A DNA stretch of 64,000 nt from Castanea sativa (Eukaryota > Streptophyta > Magnoliopsida > Fagales > Fagaceae): contig NC_134013.1 of assembly GCF_040712315.1 (NCBI RefSeq), positions 9,087,001 through 9,151,000 of the forward strand, in the 5' to 3' direction. The notes under the pieces were generated by a model, which searched no databases, was not told the origin of the DNA, and worked only from the letters and a program-made list of their open reading frames with translations. The position numbers and the translations under genes were made by a program. How positions within the stretch are numbered: position 1 is the stretch's first letter; every line of letters starts with the position of its first letter. Of this stretch, positions 1 through 10,955 are shown piece after piece.

Positions 1-253
1 TTTGGGAGCCTCAAATAGAAAATTGATTTCAAAATGCATAATCTACTCTAACGATTATGGGATAGCCACAATTTTGAGTGAAAAAAAGTTTGACAAAAAT
101 TCAATTGTAGGTCAACACTAGTCATTAATCAACATTTAGTCAATGACGATCAATGATCAATTATTTGAATAGAGAGAAGGGGGCAAAGCAAGAGAGGTTA
201 CAATTGGGAGGATGATTTGTAGTGATTTACCAAGCATCTAACATTACGAGAAA
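1..253. other. AT-rich flank, no gene seen
   Basis: No reading frame, RNA gene or repeat boundary could be supported here. It is the flank into which the hAT element at 262 inserted; its last 8 bases form the left target-site duplication. Confidence 0.5.
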
Positions 254-532
254 CGTTCCACCTATGAAGCACAGGTACGTTTTCGAATTCGGGTGCGGGT
301 GCCGGTGTGGGACTTTGCAATTTTTGAAAAAGTAGGGTGCGGGTGCGGGTGCGGTGGGATATGGCAATTAAAAAATTATTAAAAATATATATATTTTTTT
401 AATATATTACTAAGCATACTTTTTTATATTATATAAACATATACTAAATTTAAGAGCAATGGTACATAATAACTAAAACATGATGTTCATAAATTAAATA
501 CAACCCACAAATATTTTGACAAATATATAATA

Positions 533-973
533 GGCGAAAAACTCATTTTCATTCCTACATTTTCACCCGATTCCCACTTTGGTCCCTAACTTTTTTTCCA
601 CCGCTTTTACTCCCTATCTTGGAAAATGCGTCTCGTTTTTGTCCTTGCAGTTACATTAGAGACGAAAAATACACATGTGGCAAAAGGAACTATTAAAATA
701 ATAATAAAAAAATTATTTTGGTATTAAAAAATGCCACGTCAACATCGAAATTAAAAAAATTAATTTATTAATTTATTAATTTTAACTAATAAAAAAATTA
801 AAAACAGAAATAAAAACCAAAAATCACATAAATTGAGATCTAAGTGTATCTTGAACAAAAACAATAAGAACACAAACCCAGATCTAAAAACACTAAATTA
901 AAATCCAAAAATCACAAATCCAAAAAATAAGAACAACAAATTAAACATGAACAAGAAATTAAACATGAAAACA
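533..973 (+). repeat. Left TIR of the Pack-MULE
   Basis: Pairs with 1822-2268 over almost its whole length. The outer ~200 bp match best; the inner part is AT-rich and matches with small gaps. Confidence 0.8.
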
Positions 974-1179
974 GAGCGATCCCAGCCATGGCCGACTCTT
1001 ATTCACTCTCATCTTATACTTCTTTTTCTTTGTTCTTTCCAGATCCATTACTTGCTCTATTTGTGTTTGTATCTTTATTTTCCTTTTTTCTTTTCAGATC
1101 CATGACTCTTTCTTTCACTCTCTCGGTGCTTGTTTCTTTTCAAATTTTGAATTTATGATCTTGTGTTTATGTTCAAATA

Positions 1180-1590
1180 TTAGCAACTAATGGGTGTGGC
1201 CATAGGTCTCGACCATGGGGTGGTGTGATTGCCAATCTGCTTCTGGGGCTGCTTGAGAGCCTTCCGGGTGCCGCTCCGGTGCTTGAAGAGAATAAAGGCG
1301 TATCCTTTGGACTTACAGGAGACGCGGTCGGTGACCGCCTTGCAATCCTCGATCTCACTGTACTTGCCGAAGACAGAGGTGAGGGTTTTGGCGATGGTGT
1401 CCCAGCCGAGGCCATGGATGGAGATCTTGTAGTGGGCGGGGTCCGAATCTGTGAGCTCACACATGATTTCAATCAAGTCCGGGTGCTTGCTCACTCCCTT
1501 CTTGATTAGAGCCACGAGATGGTCCTTCGTGAATGGCTATAGAAGCTTCTCCACGTCTTCATCCTCATCGTCGTCAGTTACTGGGTTTGT
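1180..1590 (-). pseudogene. Captured UBA2-like RRM protein fragment
   Basis: Read on the minus strand, the segment encodes an acidic run and the motif DEDVEKLL, then an in-frame TAG at about 1537, then PFTKDHLVALIKKGVS and an RNA-recognition motif with HGLGWDTIAKTL, GKYSEIEDCKAVTD and KSKGYAFILFKHRSG (RNP-1-like), ending near QPQKQIG. This arrangement is typical of plant UBP1-associated protein 2 (UBA2) proteins, nuclear RNA-binding proteins that act with UBP1 on mRNA. Only about a quarter to a third of such a protein is present: the second RRM and the C-terminus are missing. It sits between the two TIRs, so it is cargo of the element. Apart from the stop, the RRM frame of about 110 codons is open. 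Confidence 0.75.
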
Positions 1591-1821
1591 GTTTGTTGCT
1601 TTTGTGTTTGGTTGACAAGGAAGATCTATTGCTGGATTTGTGCCTGTGTTTTTGTTCTTGCTGGAAATCAGTTTGTGTTTGTGTTTTTGTGTTTGATTGA
1701 CAAGAAAGAACAAGAAAATTCTATAAAATCTAGGCATGTGTTCTTATGTTTAAATTTGAATTTGTGTTCTTTAGAGTTCTTGTTGAAGATGAACTGGATT
1801 TTAATTTTGTTTTTTCTTTTT

Positions 1822-2268
1822 TGTTTTCATTTTTAATTTCTTGTTCATGTTTAATTTGATGTGGATCTATAGTTTAATTTTCTGTTCTTATTTTCTAGGT
1901 TGGTGATTTTTGGATTTTAATTTTGTGGTCTTATATCTAGGTTTGTGTTCTTATTGTTCTTTTACAAGACACACTTAGGTATCAATTAATGTGATTTTTG
2001 GTTTTTATTTTTTTTTATTTAGTTAAAATTAATAATTTTTTTTTAATTTAGATGCTAACGTGGCATTTTTTAATGCCAAAATAAAATATTTTATTATTAT
2101 TTTAATAGTTTGGTTTGCCACATGTGCATTTTCCATCTCTAATATAACGGCAAGGACAAAAATGAAACGCTTTTTCCAGGATAGGGAGTAAAAGCGGTGG
2201 AAAAAAAAAAGGTTAAGGACTAAAGTGGGAATCGCATGAAAATGTAAGGACAAAAATGAGTTTTTTGC
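1822..2268 (-). repeat. Right TIR of the Pack-MULE
   Basis: Inverted partner of 533-973. Confidence 0.8.
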
Positions 2269-2483
2269 ATATATAATAACTATTAACTAAATAAAAAATC
2301 AAACTCTAGTGTCACAAGACTCACAACATTACAGACAGGCGGTCAGCTTATATAAAAAATTATAAAAAATAAATAAAAAATCAGATCACAGTTCAATGTT
2401 CACAAATTCACAATCACAAATCAAATCCAAGTCACAACATTATTACCAAACAGATTATATAAAAAATAAAAATAAAAATAAAA

Positions 2484-4003
2484 GCGTAAATGCACTTTTC
2501 GTCCCTATATTTTGATGTTTTTTCATTTTAGTCCCTACATTTTGACTTTTTTCCATTTTAGTCCCTACATTTTAATTTTACCACTTTTAGTCCCTAAACC
2601 AATTAATGCATGTTATTTTCGTCATTTCCATCAATCAACCAACGAAAATTGCTAAGGTGGCAGCCGGATGCAATAAATATTATTAAAAAAATTATTTGGC
2701 ATTTTTTAAATGCCAAAATTTTTTAAAAAAAATTAACTACTCAATTTTAATTAAAAAAAAAAACAAACAAACAAAAGAATCGAAACCCAGCAAAAGAACA
2801 TTATTACTTATCATTATTATTTTTCATAAGAACATTACAACTTTTTTTTCGTGTTCATCCCAGATCAAACCCAGCAACCAAGAATACAAATCCAGCAACC
2901 AAAAACTCAAACCTAGATCACAACAACACAAACGAAAAAAAACAAAAACAAAAAAAAAAAAAACAAAAGAAACAGAGACCAAACACAAACACATACCCAG
3001 ATCACAAATAGAAATCAAACACAAACGAAACCCAAATCTCAACCCAAGCCAAAATCATTAGCGGACCCAACCACCGATCTATGTTCACAACACCCACATG
3101 CAAGCTTCCAAATTTTTCACATTGTTTTCACGGCATCAAGACCCCACGGCCTCCATGATCAAAACCTCGAAGATCAGCCTCTTGATCTACTCGCCGCTGG
3201 TCATTATCGGGTGAGGTAGAAAGAGGTGTGAGAACCACTGTTCTCGGCTTCACAACCACTGGTCTGGGCTCCAATACCGAATCAGTGACTGGGTTTTGTA
3301 CAACGGAGCCATAACTATACGGAAACAAAACTATGGGCTTTCTTTCTGGGGTTTCGTACACCTAATCAGCAGACCTTCTTGATGGGTTCGATGGGTAGAT
3401 GGGTTTTCTTTCTTTGACGGCAGTGGTGACCTCATCATTGAGTCTTGAACAAGTTTGACGGAAATGACCTCATCACTAAGTCTTAAACGAGATTAGAGAG
3501 AGTTTGGGTCAGTTAGAGTTTGAATCAGATCGGAGTTTGGCAGATTAGAGAGACTTTCCATCCATGGAGGGTGAGGAGAAAGAGAGTATGAGAATAGAGA
3601 GAGTGTTTGTTAAATGTTCTTCTGAGAAAAAAAAAAAAAAAGTTTGTAAGGACTGACGAGTGTGTTTTGATTTTGTTTTGACGAGTATGTTGAATTTTAA
3701 TTTGGGTTTGGGTTTGGGTTTGGGTTTGGGTTGGTGAATTTTATCTTTTGTTTGTTTGTTTTTTAATTAAAATTGAGTAATTAATTTTTTTTTTTAATTT
3801 TGGCATTTAAAAAATGCCAAATGATTTTTTTAATAATATTTTATTGCCTCCGACTGCCACCTCAGCAATTTTCGTCAGCTGACTGACAGAAATGACGAAA
3901 ATAACACACGTTAATTGATTTAAGGACTAAAAGTGGTAAAATTAAAATGTAGGGACTAAAATGAAAAAACGTCAAAATGTAAGGACTAAAAGTGCATTTA
4001 CGC
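2484..4003. mobile_element. Second long-TIR Mutator-like element
   Basis: Ends GCGTAAATGCACTTTT and AAAAGTGCATTTACGC are inverted. The arms run about 2484-2778 and 3745-4003 and share runs such as GTCCCTACATTTTAATTTTA with its complement. The left arm has an extra internal copy of a ~25-bp phrase. No clean TSD can be read because both flanks are A-rich. The centre (about 3060-3640) is GC-richer and looks like captured sequence, but I do not recognise it; its best frame is 77 codons on the minus strand (3128-3361) with a T/V/P-rich composition. The likely class is a MULE, by TIR length and similar end style to the neighbour. Confidence 0.65.
3701..3734 (+). repeat. TTTGGG hexamer microsatellite
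   Basis: About five and a half copies of TTTGGG just inside the right TIR of the second element. Confidence 0.85.
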
Positions 4004-4611
4004 CAAAAAAAAAAAATTAGATCACAGAGACCTAAGATTGAAAAACTAAGAGTGTGAGAGCTATGAAAAAAGTCAGAGCATGTGAGAGCTAAGATTGAAA
4101 GCTTGAGATTGATACCTTAGGGGAGACGAAGAGCAAGGGAGACTGAGAGTGAGAGTGAGAGTGAGTCACTAAGTTGAGACTTAAGCTTGAGATTGTGTGA
4201 GAGAGGGGAGACACTATGGCAGGAGCACAGAGATCAAAGAGGCAGAGAATGAGAGAGAGCTGAAGTGAGTGAAGTCTGAAGAGTAAATATGCGATATAGG
4301 GTTTTTGTCCAAAGTGGGTGCGTTGCACCTCCTTTTTTTTTTTTTTTTTGAATTTTGGCCTGAATCGGCTGGTTTGGCGCTAGTATCAGTGGTTGCCGTT
4401 GATACAGATCGATTCGGTGCGAATTGACTCGATTCCGCACGTGTCAGCCAGACTCGGCATCGCGTCGGCGCGAATCAGCAAGTATCACGCTGAGGAAAAA
4501 AAAAAAAGGAACACGGCACCGATGCTCAAGCAGAGGCGTCGCCCGCCACACCCCACGTCAGACGCAGGTTCGATGGCTAAAATGTCGTGTCGATGCTTCA
4601 TAGCGTTCCAC

Positions 4612-5160
4612 ACAAGGGAGTCAACCTCGTAGCGGAGGCTGTACTAGTTTGACCAATGGAACGATATATTTCGGTATCGGTCAATACCGGTATACCGTTT
4701 CAAGTTTACCATTATTTTTTATATTTATAAATATATATTATAATAAATATAAAAATTTACCATAAAACATTACCTTAATTCAGAACGAATTATTCATAGT
4801 TTTAAACATTAGCATCAATTAAAAGAAAAGAAAAAACACAATATAAAAAATAAAAAGCTTAATTATTCATTACATACTAAGAAAACAAATAATACTAATA
4901 AGTTAATGCAAGTAAGTTACCATTTTTTCCTTACAAAAATTCAAAAATTATAAAACTAAAAATAAAATAAAAAAGCTTTTTTTGGTACCGGTCGATATGC
5001 CTGGTACCGGCCGGTATTGTCCGAAATAAGCCGGTACGGCTGGTATTTAAACCGGTACGAAACATTGATGTTTTGATACCGGTATATGTGCCGGTACGGC
5101 CGGTACCAGTATAGTATCGACTACATTGGTTCCACACTTTCAAAAAGCAAAAAATATATT
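4612..5160. repeat. CCGGTAY-rich dispersed repeat
   Basis: Two outer blocks (about 4665-4710 and 4985-5125) are dense in ACCGGTA/TACCGG motifs facing each other around an AT-rich core. The edges carry related ACCAATG motifs in inverse orientation. This looks like a non-autonomous DNA element with subterminal repeats. No clear TSD was found, so the boundaries are approximate. Confidence 0.45.
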
Positions 5161-5647
5161 TCGCTCCATTATATTTTTTTTAAAAAAAAATTGTCAAGAA
5201 TTTTGTAATTCAAATTATACCTTTTAGTGTTTCTAATAAAGACATCCAATATTCAATTCCTCAGTTGCCAACCCCAAAAACAAATTCCTAACAAACACAA
5301 TCTCCAAAGTTCCACCATAAACAACCCCAACCCCAAACCCCCCATGTACTTACTTTACTTCCAAAACATAAAAAACAATGCATTGCTTTAATTTCCAAAA
5401 GCCTCCCACCATAAGTAAGTTCTTGAATTTCCAAAATTGAGTTACAAAATCCGTAGTACGTCAAAACAAGAGTAAGTTCAGAATAGATTGACAAATAAAT
5501 TTGAATCGAATGAAACACAAAGCATCTTTTACTCTTGGCCTGCACATGTAAGAAGACCATTGTACAAACCGGTGCACTTGAAGAGCCTTGGTTGCCTAGT
5601 GGAAACGCATGTTATCATTGAAGAAGGATCTGACCACATTAACTTTT

Positions 5648-6809
5648 CTAATCTTCGGTCTCTAGGCTGTAACAAAGGATGAATCCTGTAGTTTTAACAT
5701 AAAGTATCTGCAGGTCCTCGTCAAAGGCAAAAACCTTTAGATGTGGACGGATACACTCCGCTTCTTGGTTACAAGACTCACAACAAGGAAATAATAACTC
5801 ACGAAGTCTCAATTTCAATTCATGTTCTTCCACTCTCAGCTTAAGCAACCACTTGTTTGTGATTCTATCTCCATGAAAAACATCATCATTGTTTATGTCT
5901 TCATAGGTCCATATATGAAATCCATAAAATCCTGATCGGCAGAATTGTAGTTGTCCATCGGACTCCCACAAACAGTTGTCGTCCAAATCACTTCGCAGCT
6001 TAGAACTCATCTTTGGTAATGGAACGAGATCAAAGAACCCCTTTTCAACATTATAAACCAGCATGACTTCACTCTCTTTTTTTCCCCATATGCTGTATAG
6101 TTTTCCCTTCCAATAAAGTGAAGTATGACAACATTTGTCAATAATATTTGTACGTGTGGAGTTGAAAATTCTAGCTTCATGTGTTGTCCATTCCCTGGTT
6201 TCAGATGAGAATATGCGGCATTCGATTACTTTAGAATGAACAGTGAATTTGTTCAGGGAATAGCATATCACCTTGAAGTGCTTTTGAGAAATTTCATAGG
6301 TAATTGCTGCAAAAACATAAGTTCCATAAGAGAAAAAGCTCTTTCCGGTAGGAATTTCTAGATTCTGGTTAAGAACTGGATTTGAAACAACATACTTTCT
6401 CAAAAGCTCTTCATCCTTTGTAAAATGTTCTTCGTCTTTCATAGCATAAAGAAGCAAGCCGTTGCAGGAGTCGACCAACCTGGCTTCATGGAATGAGTGA
6501 CTGAGTGAGAGTGAGCTTTTTGCATGAATGACTCCTCTGATCTTCGAATGTTATGAAATTTGAGCTTTCGTGCTTCAAATTATGGCACATGTACACTAAG
6601 GCCGAGGAAGATCTTAAAGAACTAGAATGACGAACACGGTTTATTGAATCACACCAAGTCTTTGATACACACTTCATTCTGGTACGAGGTTTTAAGGGGA
6701 TATAAGAGATGATTTTTTCTACGAGTTCTCGACATGGATCTTCAAATCCAATATTAGTGTCCAACTTTTGTTTCCTCTTTCCATGGTAATTTGAATCCAT
6801 TGCCATCAA
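5648..6809 (-). pseudogene. F-box protein with F-box-associated domain, one frameshift
   Basis: F-box proteins bind SKP1 and bring substrates to SCF ubiquitin ligases. The first frame (6809-6486, 107 codons) starts MMAMDSNYHGKRK and holds an F-box at about residues 25-75 with CRELVEKIISYIPLK and MKCVSKTWCD. The second frame (6478-5648, 276 codons) begins in the typical VDSCNGLLLY motif and continues through an F-box-associated beta-rich domain. The two parts lie in different frames. The signature HSFHEARLVDSC can be read across about 6500-6470 in the second frame, so a single 1-base indel within roughly 6500-6560 separates them. Total length (~385 codons) is normal for plant F-box/FBA proteins and no other lesion is visible. 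It is either a young pseudogene or a sequence error. Confidence 0.75.
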
Positions 6810-7828
6810 TCGGACTATATCCCTGTTAATGACAAGGAGACTTGTTGAATTTCGGCTATCATATTACATATACGAACTTAAACCCTATTCGGCAAAACTA
6901 CCAAAATGAAACGAAACAAATACAAGGAATAGTGAAAATAGAAATCACTTAAATAAGGTCTATCTTCCTCCTTATAAAAAAAGTACACTTAGTCAAGTAT
7001 TTCATGCGAGAAACTCTCTGATACAAAGAAAAGAATTGTGAGTATGAATGATTATAATATATTCATGTATACACTAAGAGTTTTATAACTTAATTAATTG
7101 GTAGATTATGATATTTTCAAGAGATGCAGAGTTTAATACTCTATCCCATTGCAAACATCAAATTATAAAAGAAAAAATTGCGTATATGCCATTTCAGATC
7201 ACAATGAATTAATAGCAAGAAACAAAAATCTCACCAAAAAGGATTCTAGTCAATGAAAATTGAAAAAGCTCTTTATTTTGATTTATTTTTTTGGTCCTAG
7301 TTGTCTCAGTCTCACCCCACACACACACCAACCCATAGGTGTTATTTATGTAGGGATCAAACAGCAACCGCCCACGGACCCTATTTCTAGTAGTACATAG
7401 AAAAATGTGACTTGATACGGCTTCACAACCAGTAAAGCTCAATCAATAAGCTACGATCAAGCGTGGCTAGATGTATGGTACAAAACTACATTGTGCACCT
7501 ATACAAATCATAGCCTTATCAACAAACAATGCCTCTATTAAACCATTCATTTCTTATATTATAGTAAGAATTTCACCAAACAAAACTTATCAAAAAAAAG
7601 AATTTCACCAAACAAAGACCAAATTAGAACCAAAGCTGATGATGCCGAAAAAATCATCAGTGAGTTGCAAGCGCTCCTCAAACCAAAGCAATACCTGCGA
7701 AAAGAAAATAGAGAACCTAAAAGAGAGCACCGGTGTGGTGCCGGCCAAAAACCCTCCGAAGGTCAAGTTAGAATCTTGTTTCTTCAACCCTAGAATGCCA
7801 GAGTTAAGAATATTGTGCGTACCTTGAT
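6810..7828. other. Intergenic, possible 5' leader, no supported gene
   Basis: AT-rich. No protein family was recognised in any frame. A minus-strand transcript from the promoter at 7850 would cross this stretch towards the F-box gene, with plausible splice sites near 7700, but nothing here proves it. Confidence 0.3.
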
Positions 7829-7860
7829 ATCTAGGGTTTCTAGGGTATTTATATTGGGTA
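7829..7860 (-). promoter_or_regulatory. Promoter-like cluster: TATA box plus telo-box
   Basis: Read on the minus strand: a TATAAATA box (7848-7855) followed at once by two AAACCCTAG-type telo-box motifs (7833-7847). A further ATTCTAGGGTT lies about 45 bp downstream. In plants, telo-boxes next to a TATA box are frequent in ribosomal-protein and other translation-gene promoters. No matching coding sequence was recognised downstream; the F-box gene is 1 kb further on. It could be an orphan promoter of a lost or noncoding gene. Confidence 0.4.
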
Positions 7861-9104
7861 GAATTGCCTTTCTTTTAGGATACAACTTCCCCCTCAAGTT
7901 CCTTTCCATATAGGAGTCTTCTCAAACGTGTGTCGCAAGAAGTCCAAGTGTGCACGCTTGCGTGGGGATAAAGCAAAAGTTGATTTAAGACATATCAAAT
8001 GACATGCAACTTGGAATCCATAATTAATTCATATATGACGGATACTCAGCGAAATTGAACCGTCATAGTCGCGTCACCTACGGTGTCGATCCGTCTTCAC
8101 ACTCTCCGTCCCTTCAAGTTTTATGGGAATATCCGTCTCCTATTTTTATCCCCTTCAAAAGCCATACAAACACAAGAGGTAGATTAGATCTACAGTTAAA
8201 TAATCAAAATATACCAAAAAAAAGAAGAAGAAGAAGAAATTCTTCCATGGACAAAATATTATAAAATATAAATAATGTAAGAGAATTTGGTTTTATTCTG
8301 AAACATTGCAGCCCCGTAAAATCCTAAAACTCACAATGAATACTGACTTGAAAACTGATTATATATGAGCATCCAAGTCCCAACAAATTACCACATGCTG
8401 ATCTATAAACCAAACTAATTAACAAAATGCTTTTTAATTTTTTTTTTTTTTATAATTCAATAATTAGAGTTGGAAGATTTGAATATTGAAAATATCAAAA
8501 AATATCAATTGAACTACGAGATTCTTGGCAAACTAATTTAATGTTTACTACTTACAAAAACTAAACTTTATTAGTTTAGTAAAGATTGCAATTGTTTACA
8601 AACAAATTAGATCATTAAATACTCAAAAAAAAAAAAAAAAAAAACAATTAGCCCCTTTTCAGTGTTAGAGAAGTATCCCACCCATAGGATCTAGACTACA
8701 GCACAGTTAAGAGTTTGGGAGAATTGTGTTCGGATTTTCTGGCTTATAGGTTAGGTTTCTTTAACTATGCTTAAAGTTTTTACAACACAATTACATAAAA
8801 TATATAATACTCCCAAAATGTAGTAATAATTATTTTTAAAAAAAAATTGTTTGGGGTGGGGGGCGCGGACGATGAAACTGTTGTACAGTACTTGAGCCCA
8901 AAGACATGTTGGAAAAATGTACTGTGGATATAAAAATTAGTGCGATAGGTACCTTAATAATCACCGTTCTGTCGTTTGTGAATTGTCAATTGTGAAGGAC
9001 ACTCAAAAGCATTGAACCTGGTAGAAGAATACTAGAAAAGAATGCCGTGCGGCATGGAAGCAAAGATATCACTCGCTAGTTGTGAACCCTAATTCTATTT
9101 TATA
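7861..9104. other. Intergenic AT-rich stretch
   Basis: Contains poly(A)/poly(T) tracts (about 8443-8452, 8626-8644) and no supported gene or RNA. Confidence 0.5.
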
Positions 9105-9440
9105 CGGTTAAATTGTGTTTGAATTTTATACTTTAAAATTTTTAAACTTGGATTTTACTCTTAATGTTTGGGTGTTTGAATTTTATATAAAACTTGAGAT
9201 GCTTGGATTTTATACCCTAAATTTTGAAATTTTAGAGTATAAAATTCAAACATTCCTAAACTTTAAGGAATAAAAATCAAGCACTTCTAAAATTTAAGAA
9301 GTAAAATTCAAATTCTGAAATGTCGGGTGTAAAATCTAAACATCCCAAAACGTCAGGGGCTAAAATCTAAATTCTAAACTTTAGGGTATAAAATCCAAAT
9401 ACTCCTAAAATTTAGGAGTGTAATTTACAATTTATCCTTT
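9105..9440. repeat. AT-rich fold-back repeat
   Basis: Repeated phrases of the type TTTGAATTTTATA and their complements alternate through this stretch (for example about 9119-9205 against 9225-9320), giving a region able to fold on itself. It looks like a degenerate fold-back element. No TSD was identified. Confidence 0.45.
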
Positions 9441-10000
9441 TTAATTTTAGAGACTTGGAATTGAATCGCTAACCTCATATTAGTGCGGCTAGGGTTTGGC
9501 TTACCTCCAATTAGTGTGATTAAGGTTTAGCTTACTTCCAGTACTTTATTAATTGGAATCTCCTTTTGTTTTAATGATAAACTGTCACATCACCCACTAA
9601 CTAAATAAAAAGTAAAGATTAAAACTTACTACCACTTGTTATTGTGTATTTAAAACAAAAAAGACCTCTAATTAAAAAAATATTTGAGGTAAGCCAAACT
9701 CAGCTAAGCTAGTTGGATATTAATAGGAGTCTTGGTGAGGTGGTGTGCCGCCAAAGCTAGGAAGTTATTGATAGGGTTTTGAAGAATTTAACACTAACCA
9801 AAAGAAACATATATGAGTGGGCATTACCTATGACTTGATCCAGAAAATTAAGAGAGTCCTAATAGTTTTTAAATTGGTTAATTATTAGCTTATTTTTGTA
9901 CCGAACTAGATATTCATTGTTTTTTTTTAATATTTATGAAAGACATTTATTGTTAGATGTACAAGTTGAGATCCATTCCTAGTAATGAATGATGGCTAAT
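9441..10000. other. Intergenic, no feature seen
   Basis: AT-rich, no supported gene. Short repeated phrases (TTAGTGNGGCTAGGGTTTGGC-like, about 9480-9530) are present. Confidence 0.5.
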
Positions 10001-10137
10001 GGCCCGTTTGGATAAAGGGGAGAAGGAGGGAGAGTGGAGGAGAATAGAGTAGAGTTAGCTTAAAATAGATTAATTTTAAGCTAAATCTACTCTACTCTAC
10101 TTTACTCATCCTCCCTCTCCCTCAATCCAAACAGGCC
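10001..10137. mobile_element. Fold-back MITE (GGCCCGTTTGG type)
   Basis: A 137-bp near-perfect hairpin: GGCCCGTTTGGAT at the left and ATCCAAACAGGCC at the right. The arms carry complementary AGAGTAGAG/CTCTACTCT runs around a TTAATTTTAA-type centre. The superfamily is not certain, since only a 2-bp duplication (AT) could flank it. Confidence 0.75.
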
Positions 10138-10558
10138 ATAAAAGTTGAAACTTTGTTCATTGTGTAAGATTAAAGAACTCAATTGAGTGAAATCAAGACT
10201 TTGTTGTGCGAGCTCAGACAAAACTTTCGTTAAAGTCTCATTTGTAACCACCTTAGTCTAAACTCTATTTTTATCCATGTGGTAATTTTTATATATATAC
10301 ACACATAAACGTTAGCAGAAAGTATAGGCAATTCCTCGTTAAAAGAACTAGATTGGTAATTAGCTTTTCTTTTAGAGCAATGTTTTTTTCACACACTCAC
10401 ACACACAAACACACTCACTACTTTTGTACAAAACGATTTTGGTTCAAAAAACTGAATGTTTAAAGTTCTTCCTTTTTCTTTTTTTTTTGTGAGTGTGTGT
10501 CAGGTGAGTATTTTGTCAGCCATTTATTTAGTAAGTTTCATCATTAAAATGATGGTAA

Positions 10559-10952
10559 GAGCATCCACAGCAGTGGAGCTAAAAATTTAGCAATTTAGCT
10601 CTACCAAAAGTTACTTTATCTATTTTACCTACACATATGCTACAGCAGTGGATCTATTTTAGCTTTCAACACAATAAAATAATATAAACATCACAATAAA
10701 ATAATATATCTACCACAATAAAATAATACATCTTATTACAATAAAAACACCACAATAAAAAGGTAATATGAACACAAAATAAAAAATTAATTTTTTTTAG
10801 CTTTCATGAACAGTGCACATCTATATAGATGTGCACTGTAGCAATGAGCTAAAAAAATATAGATTTAGCTCCACTGCTGCATGCTTCTTTTTGGTGTTTT
10901 GGTAGAGCTAAAATAGCTATATAGCTATTTAGCTCCACTGCTGCAAGTGCTC
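10559..10952. mobile_element. PIF/Harbinger-type MITE
   Basis: 394 bp, with ends GAGCATCCACAGCAGTGGAG and CTCCACTGCTGCAAGTGCTC flanked by TAA on both sides (10556-10558 and 10953-10955). The 3-bp TWA duplication is diagnostic of PIF/Harbinger insertions. Internal copies of the CAGCAGTGGA motif also occur. No coding capacity. Confidence 0.8.
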
Positions 10953-10955
10953 TAA

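Larger units (their letters stand above)
533..2268. mobile_element. Pack-MULE (Mutator-like, long TIRs, captured gene fragment)
   Basis: A 1736-bp element flanked by a perfect 10-bp duplication ATATATAATA (523-532 and 2269-2278). Its inverted repeats are very long, about 440 bp each (533-973 and 1822-2268), beginning GGCGAAAAACTC and ending GAGTTTTTTGC. Long TIRs with 9-11 bp TSDs are the hallmark of plant Mutator-like elements. There is no transposase; the centre instead holds a fragment of a cellular RNA-binding protein gene, which makes this a Pack-MULE. The arms are clearly diverged from each other, so it is not a recent insertion. Confidence 0.85.
262..4603. mobile_element. Non-autonomous hAT element containing two nested elements
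   Basis: The ends read CTATGAAGCA (262) and TGCTTCATAG (4603), short terminal inverted repeats. They are flanked by a perfect 8-bp duplication CGTTCCAC at 254-261 and 4604-4611, the size expected for hAT insertions. Next to the left end lies a GGGTGC-rich subterminal stretch (about 285-350) and next to the right end a GC-rich stretch (about 4360-4590), as in many plant hAT derivatives. No transposase reading frame is present. Two long-TIR elements interrupt it at 533-2268 and 2484-4003; without them the host element is about 1.1 kb. The hAT assignment rests on TSD size and TIR form, not on coding sequence. Confidence 0.8.

Noticed and set aside
1225..1509. 94-codon plus-strand frame
   Set aside because: It is the shadow of the captured RRM fragment on the minus strand.
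3701..3734. Repeats of TTTGGG as possible interstitial telomere
   Set aside because: The plant telomere unit is TTTAGGG; this hexamer is a simple microsatellite inside a transposon arm.
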